A DNA stretch of 64,000 bases, from contig NZ_JAPZDS010000011.1 in NCBI RefSeq assembly GCF_029813115.1, positions 1-64,000 on the forward strand, written 5' to 3'. Source of the stretch: Aureimonas sp. SK2 (GTDB taxonomy: Bacteria; Pseudomonadota; Alphaproteobacteria; Rhizobiales; Rhizobiaceae). Positions 46,161-53,855 of the stretch are shown piece after piece (the stretch's first letter is position 1; each line of letters begins with the position of its first letter). The notes beneath the pieces were generated by a model that did not search any database, was not told where the DNA came from, and saw only the letters and a program-made list of their open reading frames with translations. Made by a program: the position numbers and the translations under genes.

Positions 46161-46189
46161 CTTGCCGCATTCGTCCTATCCCGCTATGT
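46161..46189 (+). promoter_or_regulatory. Sigma-70-type promoter for the riboswitch transcript
   Basis: CTTGCC (46161-46166), 17 bases, then CTATGT (46184-46189). This is close to the alphaproteobacterial CTTGAC-N17-CTATAT consensus, and the expected start (about 46197) lies just before the first glycine aptamer. Confidence 0.55.
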
Positions 46190-46204
46190 ACCGCCTATCG
46201 CCGC

Positions 46205-46393
46205 TTGCGGGAGAGACCGGCCGAAAGGCCGGCGCCGAAGGAGCAACCGCCCCGGAAACTCTCAGGCAAAAGGACCGCGCGGCGCAAACCATATCCGGAG
46301 AGTGGCGATCCTTTCGGGTCGTCCGCCGACGAAGAAAGCGGTGGGGGAACGATTCCCTTTCCGTGAAACTTTCAGGCTATTGACGGAGGGGCG
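46205..46393 (+). ncRNA. Tandem glycine riboswitch
   Basis: Two glycine aptamers in series. Aptamer 1 (about 46205-46286) has the core GGGAGAGACC, GCCGAAGGAGCAA, GGAAACTCTCAGGCAAAAGG. Aptamer 2 (about 46291-46393) has GGAGAGTGG, GCCGACGAAGAAA, GTGAAACTTTCAGGCT and GACGGAGGGG. Both carry the conserved GAAACT(C/T)TCAGG box. A small hairpin, CCCGCA (46403-46408) with TGCGGG (46412-46417), lies directly before the ribosome binding site AAAGGA of the next gene and may be part of the expression platform. Glycine binding usually switches such leaders on. The controlled gene is the DadA-like dehydrogenase, not gcvT. Confidence 0.93.
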
Positions 46394-46430
46394 TGAACCA
46401 GACCCGCAGGATGCGGGGAAAGGATCCGTC

Positions 46431-47744
46431 GTGACCTCTGTTGCCGTCATCGGCGCCGGCATTACCGGCATCACCACCGCCTACAAGCTCCTGTCCCAGG
46501 GCCTGGACGTGACGGTCTTCGACCGCAACGCCTATTCGGCCATGGAAACCTCGTTCGCCAACGGCGGCCAGCTCTCGGCCTCCAACGCCGAGGTATGGAA
46601 CTCGCCGTCCACCTTCATCAAGGGCATCAAGTGGATGCTCAAGAAGGACGCGCCGCTTCTCGTCCATCCCGCGCCGACCTGGCACAAGCTGTCCTGGATG
46701 GCCGAGTTCGTGCTCGCCGCGCGCTCCTACGAGGAGAACACGGTGGCGACCGTCAAGCTCGCCATCGCCGCGCGCCGTCACCTCATCGAGATGGCCGAAC
46801 GCGAGGGCTTCGAGTTCGATCTCGTCAAGCGCGGCATCCTGCATGTCTACGAATCGAAGTCCGAGTTCGAGCATGCGACCCGCGTCAGCGCCCTCTACGC
46901 CAAGGGCGGGCTGGAGCGCCGAAGCCTGACCGACGCCGAGATCCATGCCATCGAGCCGACGCTTGCCGGCACGTTCCACGGCGGCTTCTTCACCGAGTCC
47001 GACTTCACCGGCGACATCCACAAGTACACGCGCGGCCTTGCCGACGCCGTCGTCCGCCGCGGCGGTAAGATCCGCTACGAGGCCGACGTCACGCAGCTCT
47101 CGACCCGCACCGAGGGCGGCGCGGCCGTCTTCTCCCGGACCGTGGGCAGCGAGGCGGAGCCCGCGCGCGAGGACTTCGATGCCGTGGTGGTCTGCGCCGG
47201 CGTGGCCAGCCGGCGTTTCGCGAGCCAGCTCGGCGATCGCGTCAACGTCTATCCCGTGAAGGGCTACTCGATCACCGTGAACCTGACCGACGAGGCCAGC
47301 CGCGCGGGCGCCCCTTACGTCTCGCTTCTCGACGACAAGGCCAAGATCGTCACCAGCCGTCTGGGCGAGGACCGCCTGCGCATCGCCGGCACCGCCGAGT
47401 TCGCGGGCGAGAACCGCGACATCCGCATGGACCGCATCAAGCCGCTGGTGGACTGGTGCCGCCATCGCTTCCCCGGTGTCTCGACCGCCTCGGTCGTGCC
47501 CTGGGCGGGCCTTCGCCCGATGATGCCCGACATGATGCCCCGCGTCGGCCGCGGCAAGGCCAAGGGCGTCTACTACAACACCGGCCACGGCCATCTCGGC
47601 TGGACGCTGTCTGCCATCACCGCCGACACGATCGCGGCGGAAGTCGCGGGCGACTATGCCGCGCCGGGCGTGTTCGTGCGCCCGGAGCTGAAGCCCGTGC
47701 CGGCGGTGCGCGCCGAAGCCGAGCGCCTCACCGAAGCGGCCTGA
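46431..47744 (+). CDS. dadA: D-amino acid dehydrogenase (DadA-like FAD oxidoreductase)
   Basis: A 437-residue FAD-dependent dehydrogenase of the DAO family (E. coli DadA 432). It opens with VAVIGAGITGITTAYKLLSQ (FAD site), then FANGGQLSASNAEVWNSPS, which is the DadA hallmark. YPVKGYSITVNLTDEASRAG and LRPMMPDMMPRVGRGKAKGV complete the DadA pattern, with HGHLGWTLSAITADTIAAEV at the end. The GTG at 46431 follows AAAGGA. DadA oxidises D-amino acids (chiefly D-alanine) to keto acids and ammonia, at the inner membrane with quinone as acceptor. Control by the glycine riboswitch suggests the real substrate is glycine, sarcosine or a glycine-linked D-amino acid. No alanine racemase gene follows. Confidence 0.9.
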   Translation: MTSVAVIGAGITGITTAYKLLSQGLDVTVFDRNAYSAMETSFANGGQLSASNAEVWNSPSTFIKGIKWMLKKDAPLLVHPAPTWHKLSWMAEFVLAARSYEENTVATVKLAIAARRHLIEMAEREGFEFDLVKRGILHVYESKSEFEHATRVSALYAKGGLERRSLTDAEIHAIEPTLAGTFHGGFFTESDFTGDIHKYTRGLADAVVRRGGKIRYEADVTQLSTRTEGGAAVFSRTVGSEAEPAREDFDAVVVCAGVASRRFASQLGDRVNVYPVKGYSITVNLTDEASRAGAPYVSLLDDKAKIVTSRLGEDRLRIAGTAEFAGENRDIRMDRIKPLVDWCRHRFPGVSTASVVPWAGLRPMMPDMMPRVGRGKAKGVYYNTGHGHLGWTLSAITADTIAAEVAGDYAAPGVFVRPELKPVPAVRAEAERLTEAA

Positions 47745-47760
47745 CCGCCCGATCGAATGA

Positions 47761-47796
47761 AAGCCCGGCCCGACCCATCCGTCGGGCCGGGCTTTT
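47761..47796. terminator. Bidirectional intrinsic terminator
   Basis: A perfect 14-base-pair stem: AAGCCCGGCCCGAC (47761-47774) and GTCGGGCCGGGCTT (47781-47794), 6-base loop, then TT on the plus strand and a run of T on the minus strand. It separates the convergent dadA-like and peptidoglycan-binding genes. Confidence 0.88.
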
Positions 47797-47800
47797 CGCG

Positions 47801-48499
47801 TCAGCTCAGCGCCGTCTCGAAGGCGCTGGTCGCCAGCGTCAGCTCGACCGTTTCCGGCGTGTCCCCCGCGGCGCTCGCCGGCCACCGCGCGCCGAGGAAC
47901 TGCGCCTTGGCCAGGCGCCTGACGTTGACGGCGTCGCTCTGGTTGCCGCCGAGCACGTAGAAGCCTCGCGCGTCCTCGCCCGCATAGAAGCCGACATGGC
48001 CCTTGCCGCTCGCGCGGCTTTCCCGCCAGAACACGAGCACGCTGCCGAGGCCCGGCTCGCACGCCCGCCCGAAGCGCATCCAGTTGCGCGCGCCGAGCGG
48101 ATAGGCGGGCAGGGGCTCGTCCGCCAGGGTCGCCCCGATGCAATGGGCGACGAAGAGCCCGCACCAGGGGATGTCGTCGCCGGGATAGGGGATGCCGAGG
48201 CCCTTCGCCCAGTCCTCGATCACGGGATTGCTGCCGGGACCCGGCACCTCCCGCGTGCCGATCAGGCGGCGCGCCTCCTCGTACCACGGCCGGTCCGGTG
48301 CGCCTGCCTCCGCCGCGGCCTCCGGGAACAGGAGCGCGCGCGTCCGGGGGCCGATCACCCCGTCGGGAAGGAGCCCCCGGTCGCGCTGGAAGGCTCGGAT
48401 CGCGGCCGCGGTCCGCCGGCCTCGGATGCCGTCGACCGGGCCGGGATCGAAGCCGAGCGACGCGAGCCGTGTCTGAATGAGGGATGTGGGATGCGCCAT
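47801..48499 (-). CDS. Peptidoglycan-binding and CHAP-like peptidase protein (TIGR02594 type)
   Basis: A 232-residue protein with two parts. The N-terminal peptidoglycan-binding domain (about residues 6-58) reads IQTRLASLGFDPGPVDGIRG, then RTAAAIRAFQRDRGLLPDG. The C-terminal TIGR02594/CHAP-like amidase is at about 70-225: the catalytic Cys in DIPWCGLFVAHCIGA (about 113) and His in GKGHVGFYAGED (about 167). No signal peptide is visible, which is common for this family and is also seen in phage endolysins. It could be a domesticated lysin. ATG 48499 is preceded by AGGAGG. Confidence 0.85.
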   Translation of the reverse strand: MAHPTSLIQTRLASLGFDPGPVDGIRGRRTAAAIRAFQRDRGLLPDGVIGPRTRALLFPEAAAEAGAPDRPWYEEARRLIGTREVPGPGSNPVIEDWAKGLGIPYPGDDIPWCGLFVAHCIGATLADEPLPAYPLGARNWMRFGRACEPGLGSVLVFWRESRASGKGHVGFYAGEDARGFYVLGGNQSDAVNVRRLAKAQFLGARWPASAAGDTPETVELTLATSAFETALS

Positions 48500-48674
48500 G
48501 TCCTGCCTCCTTCTGGCGGGGCGAGGGCGCCTTCGAGGGCGCCTTGCTGCGGAGGCGCATCATCCGGTGCGGGGCGCGGGCGGGGACGGATTGCGGAGAT
48601 TGTGTCCGGCTAAAGGCATTTTCAAGCGCATTTTGTGGGTAGGCATCCCCCTCGTTTCCCCTATCTTGGGCGCC

Positions 48675-49433
48675 ATGAACCTCCCCCCGACGCTCGACCC
48701 CGATCGCCACGCGCTGTTCATCGATTTCGACGGGACGCTCGTCGAACTCGTCGATCGGCCGGAGGATGTCCGCATCTCCCGGCAGGCTGTGGAGCGCCTC
48801 GCCGAGTTGCAGCGCGCCTGTTCGGGCGCCTTCGCGCTGCTCAGCGGGCGCCGCATCGCCGATCTCGACCATTTCCTGTCGCCGCTCGCCTTTGCCGCCG
48901 GCGGCGTGCACGGGCTGGAGCGGCGCGAGGAGCCGGGCGGCGCCGTCGTGCCGCTGGCCGGTCCGGCCGGCCTCGATCCCGTCCGACTGATCCTTTCGGT
49001 TGGCGTGACGGAGGAGCCGCGCCTCAGGCTGGAGGACAAGGGCACCGCGCTTGTGATCCACTATCGCGGCTATCCCGAACTCGAGGATGCGGCGATGGAA
49101 CTGGTCAACCGCTCCGTCCGGGACGAGCCGGGCTTTGCCGTGATGAAGGGCGACAACATCGTCGAGGTGCATCTGGGCGGCATGGACAAGGGCAAGGCAC
49201 TGGCCGCCTTCATGACGCGCGAGCCCTTCGTCGGCCGCGTGCCGGTCTATCTCGGCGACGACACGACCGACGAGTTCGGCTTCGCCGCCGTCAAGGCGCT
49301 GAACGGCGTCTCGGTCAAGGTCGGCAACGGGCCGAGCGAAGCGGACTACCGGCTCGCCGGCGTCGATTCCGTCCACCGCTGGCTCGGGGTGGAGCCGGTT
49401 TCGCAAGACGACGGCATCAGGGAGGCGTCTTGA
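48675..49433 (+). CDS. otsB: Trehalose-phosphatase
   Basis: HAD-superfamily trehalose-6-phosphate phosphatase, 252 residues (E. coli OtsB 266). The nucleophile motif is FIDFDGTLVELVDRPED (about residues 16-32, DxDxT form). LLSGRRIADLDHFLSPL follows, then the Lys of FAVMKGDNIVEVHLGGMDKG. VYLGDDTTDEFGFAAVKALN provides the last metal-binding Asp residues. ATG 48675 is the best start; the frame upstream carries no signal. otsA begins 2 bases after its stop. Trehalose is an osmo- and stress protectant, consistent with nearby betaine genes. Confidence 0.92.
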   Translation: MNLPPTLDPDRHALFIDFDGTLVELVDRPEDVRISRQAVERLAELQRACSGAFALLSGRRIADLDHFLSPLAFAAGGVHGLERREEPGGAVVPLAGPAGLDPVRLILSVGVTEEPRLRLEDKGTALVIHYRGYPELEDAAMELVNRSVRDEPGFAVMKGDNIVEVHLGGMDKGKALAAFMTREPFVGRVPVYLGDDTTDEFGFAAVKALNGVSVKVGNGPSEADYRLAGVDSVHRWLGVEPVSQDDGIREAS

Positions 49434-49435
49434 GC

Positions 49436-50887
49436 ATGGGGGCAGGCAATCATCGGCTTGTGGTCGTCTCCAACCGGGTCGGCCCCTTGAGCGACGAGGG
49501 CAAGGCGGGTGGGCTCGCGGTGGGACTGGCGGATGCGCTGCGGCGCCGGGGCGGCCTCTGGTTCGGATGGAGCGGGCAGATCTCGCCCGAGGGAACCAGC
49601 AGCGAGATCCGCGTCGAGGAACACGGGCACACCGCCCTCAAGACGATCGACCTGTCGGAGGAGGAGATCGAAGGCTTCTATCTCGGCTACGCCAACCGCT
49701 CGCTCTGGCCGCTCCTGCACTACCGGCTCGACATCGCCGCCTTCGACAGGCAGTCCGAGCGGGTCTATCGCGCGGTCAACAAGCGCTTCGCGGAACGCCT
49801 GATGCCGCTGTTGGAAGCCGACGACCTCGTCTGGGTCCACGACTACCACTTCTTCTTCCTCGGCCAGGACCTGCGGCAGGCCGGCTATGACGGCCGCCTC
49901 GGCTTCTTCCTGCATATTCCATTCTGCCCGCCCGACATGCTGACGGCGCTGCCCGCGAGCCAGGATCTGGTGCGCGCCATGCTCGCCTACGACGTGATCG
50001 GCTTCCAGACCGACAACGACCGGCGCAACTTCGTCGCCTTCTGCACCCAGGAGTTCGGCGCGGAAGACATCGATGGCGACCGGCTCCGCACCGCCGACGG
50101 GCGCATCGTGCGCGCCTCCGCCTTCCCGATCGGCATCGACGCGGAGGGCTTTGCCGAGTTCGCGGTCTCGGAGGAGGCGCGCGAGCACGAGAGGATGGTC
50201 GAGAGCATCTCGCACGGGCGCCACCAGATCGTCGGCGTCGACCGGATGGACTATTCCAAGGGCATCGTGGAGCGCTTCCGCGGCTACGAACTCCTTCTGG
50301 AGGACAATCCGACCTTACGCGGCCAGACGCAGTTCCTCCAGGTCGCGCCCGTCTCGCGCGGCGAGGTGGAGGCCTATGCCGACCTGCGCGTCGAACTGGA
50401 GGGGCTCGCGGGCAACATCAACGGTCGCTTCGCCACCCTCGACTGGAACCCGATCCAGATCATGGTCAACGGCTTCACGCGCCGTGCGCTCGCCGGCATC
50501 TACCGCGCCGCGCAGATCTGCATGGTGACGCCGCTGCGCGACGGCATGAACCTCGTCGCCAAGGAGTTCGTCGCCGCGCAGGACCGGGCCGATCCCGGCG
50601 TCCTGATCCTGTCGCGCTTTGCCGGCGCGCGCGCCGAGCTTCCCGAGGCGCTGATCGTCAATCCCTATTCGCCCGACGACCTGGCGCGCGCCCTGAAGCA
50701 GGCGCTCGAAATGCCCCTGGAGGAGCGGCAGCGCCGGCACGAGGCGATGCGCGCGCGCGTCTTCTCCAACACGGCGCACAACTGGTGCGAGACGTTCCTG
50801 GCCGTCCTCGACGCACCGGCCGAGCGTGATCTCCAGCCGCGATCCTGGTGGGACCGCTTCCGCGCCGGCATGGCGATGAGCTGGTAG
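49436..50887 (+). CDS. otsA: Trehalose-6-phosphate synthase
   Basis: A 483-residue GT20 glycosyltransferase (E. coli OtsA 474), making trehalose-6-phosphate from UDP-glucose and glucose-6-phosphate. It opens [20 protein letters not shown] (GG loop that binds the donor). [29 protein letters not shown], the active [16 protein letters not shown] and [18 protein letters not shown] follow in order. ATG 49436 or TTG 49430 could start it; GGGAGG at 49420-49425 fits both. Works with OtsB from the same transcript. Confidence 0.93.
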   Translation: MGAGNHRLVVVSNRVGPLSDEGKAGGLAVGLADALRRRGGLWFGWSGQISPEGTSSEIRVEEHGHTALKTIDLSEEEIEGFYLGYANRSLWPLLHYRLDIAAFDRQSERVYRAVNKRFAERLMPLLEADDLVWVHDYHFFFLGQDLRQAGYDGRLGFFLHIPFCPPDMLTALPASQDLVRAMLAYDVIGFQTDNDRRNFVAFCTQEFGAEDIDGDRLRTADGRIVRASAFPIGIDAEGFAEFAVSEEAREHERMVESISHGRHQIVGVDRMDYSKGIVERFRGYELLLEDNPTLRGQTQFLQVAPVSRGEVEAYADLRVELEGLAGNINGRFATLDWNPIQIMVNGFTRRALAGIYRAAQICMVTPLRDGMNLVAKEFVAAQDRADPGVLILSRFAGARAELPEALIVNPYSPDDLARALKQALEMPLEERQRRHEAMRARVFSNTAHNWCETFLAVLDAPAERDLQPRSWWDRFRAGMAMSW

Positions 50888-50977
50888 CAAATCGATTGAA
50901 ATGGCGGGTTCCGGCGGGCTTGCGCTTCAGCTAAAGCTCGTGTGGAGCCAAACGCCAGCGTTGAAGGACCGGACGCC

Positions 50978-51619
50978 ATGACCCAGAAGACCCATGCCCT
51001 GATGGAGATCCTGACGGGCCAGCCCGTCATGCCGGTCGTGGCGGTGGAGAGCGCCGCCGAGGGTGTCCAGCTCGCCCGAGCCCTGACGGCCGGTGGTCTG
51101 CCGGGTATCGAGGTCACGCTGCGCACGCCGGCCGCCCTCGACGCGATCAAGGCCATTTCCGCCGAGGTGCCCGAGGCCCTGTGCGGCGCGGGCACGATCC
51201 TTACGCCGCGCCAGTTCGATCAGGCGGTCGAGGCGGGCGCCCGCTTCATCGTCTCGCCCGGCACGACGCACGAGGTTCTGGACGCGGCCAAGACCTCCGA
51301 CGTGCCGCTCCTGCCGGGCGCGGCGACGCCGAGCGAGCTGATGGCCATGATCGAGGAAGGCTACGAGATCCTGAAGTTCTTCCCCGCCGAACAGCTCGGC
51401 GGCATTCCCTATCTCAAGGCGCTGGCGCCGGTGTTCCAGGGCATCCGCTTCTGCCCGACGGGCGGCGTCAGCACCAAGAACGTCGGCGACTACCTCGCGC
51501 TGCCCAACGTTGTCTGTGTCGGCGGCTCCTGGGTTGCGCCGAAGGATCTCGTCTCGGCCGGGCGCTTCGACGAGGTCACCGCGCTGGCGCGCGAAGCCGC
51601 GGCGCTTAGCCGCCGCTGA
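50978..51619 (+). CDS. eda: KDPG aldolase (2-keto-3-deoxy-6-phosphogluconate aldolase)
   Basis: A 213-residue class I aldolase (E. coli Eda 213), splitting KDPG to pyruvate and glyceraldehyde-3-phosphate in the Entner-Doudoroff pathway. The general base Glu is in GLPGIEVTLRTP (about 45) and the Schiff-base Lys in GYEILKFFPAEQLGG (about 133). FCPTGGVSTKN is the phosphate-binding part. ATG 50978 with GAAGGA upstream. edd is not present next to it. A perfect 11-bp stem (51626-51657) follows the stop. Confidence 0.94.
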   Translation: MTQKTHALMEILTGQPVMPVVAVESAAEGVQLARALTAGGLPGIEVTLRTPAALDAIKAISAEVPEALCGAGTILTPRQFDQAVEAGARFIVSPGTTHEVLDAAKTSDVPLLPGAATPSELMAMIEEGYEILKFFPAEQLGGIPYLKALAPVFQGIRFCPTGGVSTKNVGDYLALPNVVCVGGSWVAPKDLVSAGRFDEVTALAREAAALSRR

Positions 51620-51625
51620 TCATCG

Positions 51626-51657
51626 GGCGGAAGCGGCGGCTGGCCTCCGCTTCCGCC
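51626..51657 (+). terminator. Hairpin after eda
   Basis: GGCGGAAGCGG (51626-51636) pairs perfectly with CCGCTTCCGCC (51647-51657), 10-base loop, followed by TGTTCC, so only a weak T tract. It is a likely transcript end for eda. Confidence 0.5.
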
Positions 51658-51709
51658 TGTTCCATCTGATGCGGGACTGCCCCTCTCCTCCGGTCCTGCG
51701 ATCCCCGCC

Positions 51710-52579
51710 TTGCGCTCCCTGTCCCGTCTGCTTCTCCTCGTGTCGCTTGCCGGCCTTCTGACGGCCTGTTCGGGCGCCGCGCTCCTCAACGCTGTCACCA
51801 GCCGGTCCGGCTTCGAGACCATGCGCGATCTCCGCTACGGGCCGGGCGAGCGCGGAACGTTCGATCTCTACGTGCCGGCCGGGGCGGGACCTTCCACGCC
51901 GATCGTCGTCTTCATCTACGGCGGGAGCTGGGATTCCGGCTCGAAATCGCTCTATCCTTTCGTCGGACAGTCGCTTGCGTCCGCCGGATACATCGTCGCG
52001 ATCCCCGACTATCGCGTTTATCCCGCGGTCCGATTTCCCGGCTTCGTGGAGGACGGCGCCGAGGCCGTCGCCGCCGTGGAGCGGCTGGCGCGCCAGGGCG
52101 GGGCGGGCATCGCCGCAGGCCGGCATCCGGTCTTCCTGATGGGCCATTCGGCCGGCGCGCAGATCGCGGCGCTCCTCGCCTATGACGAACGCTATCTGCG
52201 CGCCGCCGGAGCACCCGAGCGCACGGTCGCCGGCTTCATCGGCCTGTCCGGCCCCTACGACTTCCTGCCGCTGAAGGAGGAGCGCTACAAGCGCATCTTT
52301 CCGCCTGCCCTGCGCGAGGACAGCCAACCGGTCCGCTTCGTCGGCGCCGGCGACCCGCCGACCTTCCTTGCCCATGGTGGACGCGACACGACCGTGGATC
52401 CGGAGAACATGCGCTCGCTGGCGGGCCGGCTGCGGGCGGCGGACGTTCCGGTCTCGGAGAATCTCTATCCCGACCTCGACCATATCGGTACCGTCAGCTC
52501 CTTCGCGACGGCCCTGCCGCTCGGCAATAGGCAATTGCGCGCGGATGTTCTGGCGTTTCTGAGGGACCGATCGAGATGA
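51710..52579 (+). CDS. Alpha/beta hydrolase lipoprotein (carboxylesterase type)
   Basis: A 289-residue esterase-like protein. The N-terminus has a hydrophobic segment and lipobox LLTACSG, so the protein is probably lipid-anchored in the periplasm or outer membrane. The oxyanion loop is FIYGGSWDSGS (about 66-76). The nucleophile elbow is MGHSAGAQIAAL (Ser about 148), the Asp in HGGRDTTVD (about 225), and His in YPDLDHIGTV (about 262). The fold is that of the BD-FAE/HSL esterases. The TTG start lacks a clear ribosome binding site. The stop overlaps the next gene by 4 bases (ATGA). Confidence 0.83.
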   Translation: MRSLSRLLLLVSLAGLLTACSGAALLNAVTSRSGFETMRDLRYGPGERGTFDLYVPAGAGPSTPIVVFIYGGSWDSGSKSLYPFVGQSLASAGYIVAIPDYRVYPAVRFPGFVEDGAEAVAAVERLARQGGAGIAAGRHPVFLMGHSAGAQIAALLAYDERYLRAAGAPERTVAGFIGLSGPYDFLPLKEERYKRIFPPALREDSQPVRFVGAGDPPTFLAHGGRDTTVDPENMRSLAGRLRAADVPVSENLYPDLDHIGTVSSFATALPLGNRQLRADVLAFLRDRSR

Positions 52580-53247
52580 CGAGCCACGACCTGTCGCATT
52601 GGGAGCCGCGCGAGCTGCCGGGTCACAGGACCATGATCGGCAATCATGTCCGGGTGGAGCCGATCCGAGACGCAAGGCGCTTCGCCGAGCTCCATGCCGC
52701 CTTCGAAGGGCACGACAGGCTCTGGGACTATCTCGCCTACGGACCGTTCGAGACGGCGGAGGATTTCGGTCGCTTCGCCAACACGACCTATGTCGGTGCC
52801 GATCCGATGTTCCACGCGATCGTGCCGACCCTGTCGAACCGGGCGGAGGGCGTCGCGGCGCTGATGCGGCTCGATCCGGCCAACGGCGTGGTGGAGATCG
52901 GCCATATCTGTCTGTCTCCCGGCCTCCAGCAGACGCGGGCGGCGACGGAGGCCTTCTTCCTCCTCTTCGAGCGGGTTTTCGACGAACTCGGCTACCGACG
53001 GCTGGAATGGAAGTGCAACGACCGCAACGCGCCCTCCAAGCGGGCGGCCGAGAGGCTCGGCTTCCACCACGAGGGCCTTTTCCGGCAGCACATGGTGAGC
53101 AAGGGCCGCAACCGCGACACGGCGTGGTTCTCGATCATCGACGGGGACTGGCCGAAGGTGAGGGCCGGTTTCGAAGCCTGGCTCGACCCGGACAACTTCG
53201 ACCGGAACGGCCGGCAGCGCCGCTCTCTCGCGCAGTGCCGCCCCTGA
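52576..53247 (+). CDS. GNAT family acetyltransferase (RimJ/RimL-like)
   Basis: A 223-residue N-acetyltransferase of the RimJ/RimL group (Acetyltransf_3). It has an acceptor-side N-terminal half and an acetyl-CoA loop region around ICLSPGLQQTRAATEAFFLL (about 115-134). LEWKCNDRNAPSKRAAERLG and GLFRQHMVSKGRNRDTAWFS are the typical end of these proteins. The substrate is unknown. It is co-translated with the esterase (ATGA overlap). Confidence 0.85.
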   Translation: MTSHDLSHWEPRELPGHRTMIGNHVRVEPIRDARRFAELHAAFEGHDRLWDYLAYGPFETAEDFGRFANTTYVGADPMFHAIVPTLSNRAEGVAALMRLDPANGVVEIGHICLSPGLQQTRAATEAFFLLFERVFDELGYRRLEWKCNDRNAPSKRAAERLGFHHEGLFRQHMVSKGRNRDTAWFSIIDGDWPKVRAGFEAWLDPDNFDRNGRQRRSLAQCRP

Positions 53248-53253
53248 GGACCT

Positions 53254-53694
53254 TCAGCCTCGTGCGGGGACGATCGTGATGAGGGCGTTGGCGGGGTAGA
53301 CGCTCTCGAAAAGGACGCCGTCGCCCGGAATGAACTCCAGCACCGTCTCGCCGCCGCCGTCGGCCATGATCAGCGCGCCGTCGTCGGTGGTCTTCCAGTA
53401 GGCGACGCGGGCGAGGTCCGGCGAGGCGGCGCAGTCGGGGCCGAGCGGCGCGCGGCGGAACCCGGCATCGGCTCCGGCAGGGCCGGCGATCTTGCAGGTG
53501 GCGCCGTTGCGCAGGTCGATGAGACGGATCGCGGCCGCCGGCTGCGGCCCGTTCGGGGACACCGAGCCGGTGATCTCGGAGGACGGACGCATCAGGGAGA
53601 CCAGGCTCCCGGCGTTCTCGTCCGAATGGGCGGGAAGGTTGGCGAGAAGCGTTCCGACGAAGCCGACGCCAAGCGCCACGGCTGCAAATCTCAT
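53254..53694 (-). CDS. Inh/AprI family metalloprotease inhibitor
   Basis: A 146-residue periplasmic protein. The signal peptide is about 1-27 (VGTLLANLPAHS). The mature domain matches the AprI/Inh protease-inhibitor family, an eight-stranded barrel. The disulphide Cys pair lies in ATCKIAGPAGAD and GPDCAASPDLARVAYWKTTD. DGALIMADGGGETVLEFIP completes the core. The start ATG 53694 has GGAG 7 bases upstream. Classic members inhibit serralysin-type proteases encoded nearby; no such protease is within this window, so it may protect against a distant or foreign enzyme. Confidence 0.82.
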   Translation of the reverse strand: MRFAAVALGVGFVGTLLANLPAHSDENAGSLVSLMRPSSEITGSVSPNGPQPAAAIRLIDLRNGATCKIAGPAGADAGFRRAPLGPDCAASPDLARVAYWKTTDDGALIMADGGGETVLEFIPGDGVLFESVYPANALITIVPARG

Positions 53695-53817
53695 GACCAA
53701 TCTCCGAATGCGCCGCGTTGCCGAGCGGCACCAAACCCTTGAACGGCCTGCGGCTCCCGGGAAACGAAGGCTCCCGAATGGGCGGAGGGGCAGGCGAACA
53801 GAGGGGGAGTATCGCAT

Positions 53818-53842
53818 CGTTAGCCTTACCTGAAGGTTAACG
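53818..53842. other. Hairpin between beta-barrel and inhibitor genes
   Basis: CGTTAGCCTT (53818-53827) and AAGGTTAACG (53833-53842) match in 9 of 10 as inverted repeats with a 5-base loop. It lies just after the beta-barrel gene stop on the minus strand. It could be a weak terminator or an operator. Confidence 0.35.
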
Positions 53843-53855
53843 AGGCGGCATCGGG

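Noticed and set aside
46377-49406. 1009-codon minus-strand open frame over dadA and otsB
   Set aside because: It is antisense or out of frame to genes with full motif sets and covers the intrinsic terminator at 47761-47796.
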